Of a stretch of 6,426 bases of DNA, positions 3,952-6,426 are shown in pieces. A program made the position numbers and the translations under genes. This DNA is from Pseudomonadota bacterium (GTDB lineage: Bacteria; Myxococcota_A; Polyangia; Fen-1088). The stretch spans positions 1 through 6,426 of the forward strand of contig JAEXQJ010000052.1 of NCBI GenBank assembly GCA_023438785.1. Reading direction: 5' to 3'. Below the pieces are notes generated by a model. It ran no database searches and had not been told where the DNA came from. It worked only from the letters and a program-made list of their open reading frames with translations. The first letter of the stretch is position 1, and every line of letters begins with the position of its first letter.

Positions 3952-5841
3952 ATGTCGTTTCACCCCTCCACTCAGAGCCGCAACATCCTCTTCTGTTCGG
4001 TCGTCGGCCCGCACGGGGTGGATGGCCCCCATAGCCGGTACAAGAACCCGATGAGCCTGCTCGGCAATCAGGTCACCCGCGGGCAAGAGCACTACACGGT
4101 CCAGATGTTCTCCCGGACCTTCGCCTACGATCTGTTCGGGGCCAACCTCAACGCCAACGTGGCCGTGCTCGACTTCCCCTCGGAAGAGCAGTTGAGGGCC
4201 ATGCTTCTGGAGCGGACATGGGATCGAGTGGGCCTGTCGGGGATCATGGCGAATTTCGAGAAGGTCCTCGTAACTTGGCGCATTGTGCGCGAAACCTTGC
4301 CCGGCGTACCCATCGACATCGGCGGCCACATCGTCAATGACGACGATGTCACGCAAGAGATGGTCGAACGCATGCTTCAGGTCTGTCCCGGCGAAACTTT
4401 TCGCGTCTGGGAGCCGTCCTTCGAGAGGCCCTTGTCGAGGGGGCTCTCCAAGTGGCTACGCGCGCGCGGTTGCGCGGGTGCCGGGGTGACCTTCGTGAAG
4501 CGCGATGGGCTCGAGTTCTACGCCAGCCTTCCCGGCGTGGGGCTCAAGAGCGAGGAGTTCATCTACGCGCCGCTGGTAAGCGCCACCTTCGACAAGCACG
4601 CGCTTGGCTTCAAACTCCCCGATCTGGCATCGGGGCTCATCATCCCCGACGTGGGCTGTCCGATGCGCTGCAACTTCTGCACGACCTCGGCGAAGTTCGG
4701 CGGGCAGTTCGTCAAGTTCCTCAGTACGGCCGAGGACATCCTGGCGGTCGCCGACGGGCAGGCGGCGCGCGGCCTGCGCGAGATGTTCGTCTTGTCCGAG
4801 AACTTCTCGCTCGACACCGCGCGTGCGCTGGCCCTTCTCAGGTTGATGGAGGAGCAGCGTAAGCCTTATTCCTACGGGGTCTTCTCGTCGGCAGACGCTC
4901 TGCTGCGACTGGGGATCGAGAATATCGTCAAGCTCGGCTATTGCTTCGTGTGGATCGGACTTGAGGAGTCGACGGGCAGCGCCTACCGGAAGATGGACGG
5001 CGTGCGCACAAAGAAGCTCATCGCCGACTTGCAGGCCCACGGCGTCGAAGTGCTCGGCTCCACCATCCTGGGATTCCCCCACCAGAACGCGGGCGACGTC
5101 GACTACGAGATCGAGCACGCGCTATCGCACGGCTGCACCTACAACCAATTCATGTTGTACATGGCTATGCCCGGCACGCCGCTGTGGAAGCAGATGAAGA
5201 TCGAGGAGCGCCTGAAGGAGAATTTCCCCTGGTCCGACATTCACGGGCAGCACGTGCAGAACTGGAAGCACCCCCACCTGCCTGATGCGGTGATGGGGGA
5301 CAAACTGGATCGTGCCTTCGACCGGGACTTCGAGGTGTTGGGCCCGTCGCTCTTGCGGATGATGGAGACGCACTTCAACGGATACCGGAACACGGCCGAC
5401 TGGGATCACGAGCTGGTGCAGATGCGCCGGGCGATGACCCGCAAGCGGTTGCCCTTCTACGCCATGCTCCTCCAGGCTATGGGCCGTGACCTCAAGGCCA
5501 TGGGCAACGCCACGCACGAGAGGGCGCGCCGCCTGCGGGACGAGATCGTCAAGGAGTGCGGCTGGAAGACCCGCATCGCATGTCTAGTCTCGCGTCCGTA
5601 TGTGACCCATCGGCTCAAGTCCGCGCGGCGCCAGTACGAACGATCGGTGCGCCTGCGAAAGGCGCCCGAGCCGTCGTGCGTGCTCACGCACTATGGACGC
5701 TTTGAGAACCGTGGCTCGCCACTCTTGCCGGCGCCCGGCCCTACGCCTCCAACCGTGGCCGTAAGACGCCCCGGGGAGAGGATCGAGCACGTCATCGAAA
5801 CGGCGAGCAGCGCCGACGAGATTCACCTGGTCTGCCCGTAA
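3952..5841 (+). CDS. Radical SAM protein with N-terminal B12-binding-like domain
   Basis: This is a 629-residue cytoplasmic iron-sulfur enzyme from the ATG at 3952. A TTG at 3937 is also possible, and neither has a clear ribosome-binding site. Residues about 10-180 look like a B12-binding-type Rossmann domain: NILFCSVVGPHGVDG, VAVLDFPSEEQL, then WDRVGLSGIMANFEKVLVTW and VPIDIGGHIVNDD. The cobalamin-ligating DxHxxG motif is not visible, so cobalamin use is uncertain. GLIIPDVGCPMRCNFCTTS carries the radical SAM CxxxCxxC motif (Cys236, Cys240, Cys243), which holds the 4Fe-4S cluster that cleaves S-adenosylmethionine. The TIM barrel follows, with MFVLSENF, FVWIGLEES, VEVLGSTILGFPHQN and YMAMPGTPLW, all usual in this class. 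About 200 further residues (LPFYAMLLQAMGRDLKAMGN and beyond) are helical and basic, with a Pro-rich tail. The substrate is unknown. The gene stands alone, so context does not help. Confidence 0.88.
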   Translation: MSFHPSTQSRNILFCSVVGPHGVDGPHSRYKNPMSLLGNQVTRGQEHYTVQMFSRTFAYDLFGANLNANVAVLDFPSEEQLRAMLLERTWDRVGLSGIMANFEKVLVTWRIVRETLPGVPIDIGGHIVNDDDVTQEMVERMLQVCPGETFRVWEPSFERPLSRGLSKWLRARGCAGAGVTFVKRDGLEFYASLPGVGLKSEEFIYAPLVSATFDKHALGFKLPDLASGLIIPDVGCPMRCNFCTTSAKFGGQFVKFLSTAEDILAVADGQAARGLREMFVLSENFSLDTARALALLRLMEEQRKPYSYGVFSSADALLRLGIENIVKLGYCFVWIGLEESTGSAYRKMDGVRTKKLIADLQAHGVEVLGSTILGFPHQNAGDVDYEIEHALSHGCTYNQFMLYMAMPGTPLWKQMKIEERLKENFPWSDIHGQHVQNWKHPHLPDAVMGDKLDRAFDRDFEVLGPSLLRMMETHFNGYRNTADWDHELVQMRRAMTRKRLPFYAMLLQAMGRDLKAMGNATHERARRLRDEIVKECGWKTRIACLVSRPYVTHRLKSARRQYERSVRLRKAPEPSCVLTHYGRFENRGSPLLPAPGPTPPTVAVRRPGERIEHVIETASSADEIHLVCP

Positions 5842-5917
5842 CGGGCTCAGCGCGGATTTGCCGCGTCCGCCTTCCGCGGCGACGATCGTCTGCCGAGGGC
5901 ACGGCGGCCTGAGAGGG

Positions 5918-6022
5918 CGCCGCCATGCCCTTGGCGTGCTCGTCGCTCCGCAGCCACGACTCGGTGAAAAGCAGCTCCTCGGCCACGGAATCCAGGGACT
6001 CGCTATCACGCTGTGCGCAGAA
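5918..6022 (-). pseudogene. Possible C-terminal scrap of a crotonase-like (enoyl-CoA hydratase) gene
   Basis: Reading the minus strand from 6022, about 35 residues run as FCAQRDSESLDSVAEELLFT then ESWLRSDEHAKGMAA. The ending resembles the last helix of enoyl-CoA hydratases, where a stretch such as 'E..LF....SED.REGM.AFLEKR' is usual. An in-frame stop (6023-6025) cuts it upstream. After GMAA the expected F-LEKR-P tail is replaced by Arg/Ala-rich text. No active-site region is present. The match is short and by eye only, so chance is a real alternative. Confidence 0.22.
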
Positions 6023-6089
6023 TCAACACCCTCTGCCTTGCTGTGGGGACCATGGCACGGACTGCGACTCCCCCTTGCCCGTGCCCGCT

Positions 6090-6105
6090 GTGCAGCCTCC
6101 TGCAA
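6090..6105. repeat. Variant palindrome copy, GTGCAG-N4-CTGCAA
   Basis: GTGCAGCCTCCTGCAA has one changed arm base and a 4-base centre. It lies about 85 bases before copy 1, the same step as between copies 1 and 2, so it is probably a degenerate member of the series. Confidence 0.5.
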
Positions 6106-6174
6106 GCCGCCAAGTCGCGTCAAGGGGAACGTCCGCAAGGCCTGAAATCCGGTTTGCCCAAGTTGGGGAGGCTC

Positions 6175-6189
6175 TTGCAGCGCCTGCAA
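6175..6189. repeat. Palindrome copy 1, TTGCAG-N3-CTGCAA
   Basis: TTGCAGCGCCTGCAA is a perfect 6-base inverted repeat around a 3-base centre. It is one of three exact copies in the last 260 bases of the window. It is followed by TTTCGCTCTCCCC, a weaker form of the pyrimidine-rich flank seen after copies 2 and 3. Confidence 0.8.
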
Positions 6190-6259
6190 TTTCGCTCTCC
6201 CCGAAAATTGGAAACGGCGAACAAGCCTCACACCGCCACCTCCGCGGCCGATCAGGCCC

Positions 6260-6274
6260 TTGCAGCGGCTGCAA
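6260..6274. repeat. Palindrome copy 2, TTGCAG-N3-CTGCAA
   Basis: TTGCAGCGGCTGCAA, centred 85 bases after copy 1, is followed by GCCCCTCCCC. The arms are identical to the other copies while the centre differs. Confidence 0.8.
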
Positions 6275-6387
6275 GCCCCTCCCCTGACGGCGGGAAGGCC
6301 CCCGTGGGCGACCGCAAAATGCCCGGCGTTCGGCACCGGGTCGCGTCGTAACGGCCGCGCGCCCTGGATCAACGCCTGCGAAGGGTG

Positions 6388-6402
6388 TTGCAGCCCCTGC
6401 AA
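6388..6402. repeat. Palindrome copy 3, TTGCAG-N3-CTGCAA
   Basis: TTGCAGCCCCTGCAA, centred 128 bases after copy 2, is followed by GCGCCTCCCC, nearly the same flank as copy 2. The series may continue beyond the window. Confidence 0.8.
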
Positions 6403-6426
6403 GCGCCTCCCCCGCCGTTGACCTTG

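Larger units (their letters stand above)
5842..6426. other. Long non-coding stretch with short palindromic repeats
   Basis: These 585 bases contain several open frames on both strands, but none reads like a conserved protein over its length. What stands out is a series of short palindromes between 6090 and 6402 (listed separately) and a possible decayed gene tail at 5918-6022 on the minus strand. A GC hairpin at 5860-5880 (GCCGCG/CGCGGC) lacks a T run and is weak as a terminator for the radical SAM gene. Confidence 0.6.

Noticed and set aside
5860..5880. Rho-independent terminator after the radical SAM gene.
   Set aside because: The stem is only 6 base pairs with a 9-base loop, and no T run follows.
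5584..6402. A 272-codon minus-strand open frame spanning the end of the radical SAM gene and the gene-free stretch.
   Set aside because: Its text is Arg/Gly/Ala-rich without motifs, it overlaps the radical SAM C-terminus antisense, and it crosses the palindromes. The crotonase-like scrap lies in a different minus-strand frame.
6090..6402. CRISPR array at the right end.
   Set aside because: Units are only 15 bases, the spacing is irregular (85, 85, 128), the centres vary and no cas gene is present.

Overview
The window is GC-rich bacterial DNA, most likely from a deltaproteobacterium or myxobacterium-like lineage. I base this on the style of the omega subunit (RpoZ), the IS21-type IstB, a B12-binding-style radical SAM protein and an RRM protein with a glycine-rich tail. 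The assignment is inference from protein resemblance only; no rRNA or tRNA gene is present.

Layout, left to right. (1) 1-279 (+): the C-terminal part of a DUF488-family protein, cut by the window edge. It overlaps tail to tail with (2) 240-944 (-), an AlkA-type DNA-3-methyladenine glycosylase that has lost its N-terminal region. The loss occurs where (3) an IS21-family remnant begins (about 948-1482), which carries the C-terminal half of istB and two 24-bp terminal tandem repeats. (4) 1690-2099 (+) looks like a decayed exported protein: the signal peptide lies in one frame and the glycine-rich body in another, with a likely one-base loss in a G run. (5) 2089-2502 (-) is the highlight: a near-perfect ubiquitin fold (about 55 of 71 residues identical to eukaryotic ubiquitin by eye). 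It is preceded by a Sec signal peptide whose predicted cleavage falls exactly before ubiquitin Met1. It is followed, in place of the Gly-Gly tail, by a VPALPGW + transmembrane + RR tail that resembles an exosortase-type (PEP-/IPTL-CTERM-like) sorting signal.

(6) Divergent from the ubiquitin gene is a run of ordinary genes on the + strand: rpoZ (2790-3074), an RRM RNA-binding protein (3203-3508), and a small highly charged protein starting 7 bases later (3516-3710). After a gap of about 240 bases comes (7) a 629-residue radical SAM protein (3952-5841). (8) 5842-6426 holds no convincing gene. It contains three exact copies and one variant of a short palindrome (TTGCAG-NNN-CTGCAA), and possibly the tail of a decayed crotonase-like gene.

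The segment from about 945 to 2502 reads as a plastic accessory stretch (IS scar, broken genes, ubiquitin-like gene) lodged next to housekeeping genes. No E1, E2, E3 or deubiquitinase gene and no exosortase is present in the window. If the ubiquitin-like protein works in a pathway, its partners are elsewhere, or it acts as a surface or periplasmic domain without conjugation.
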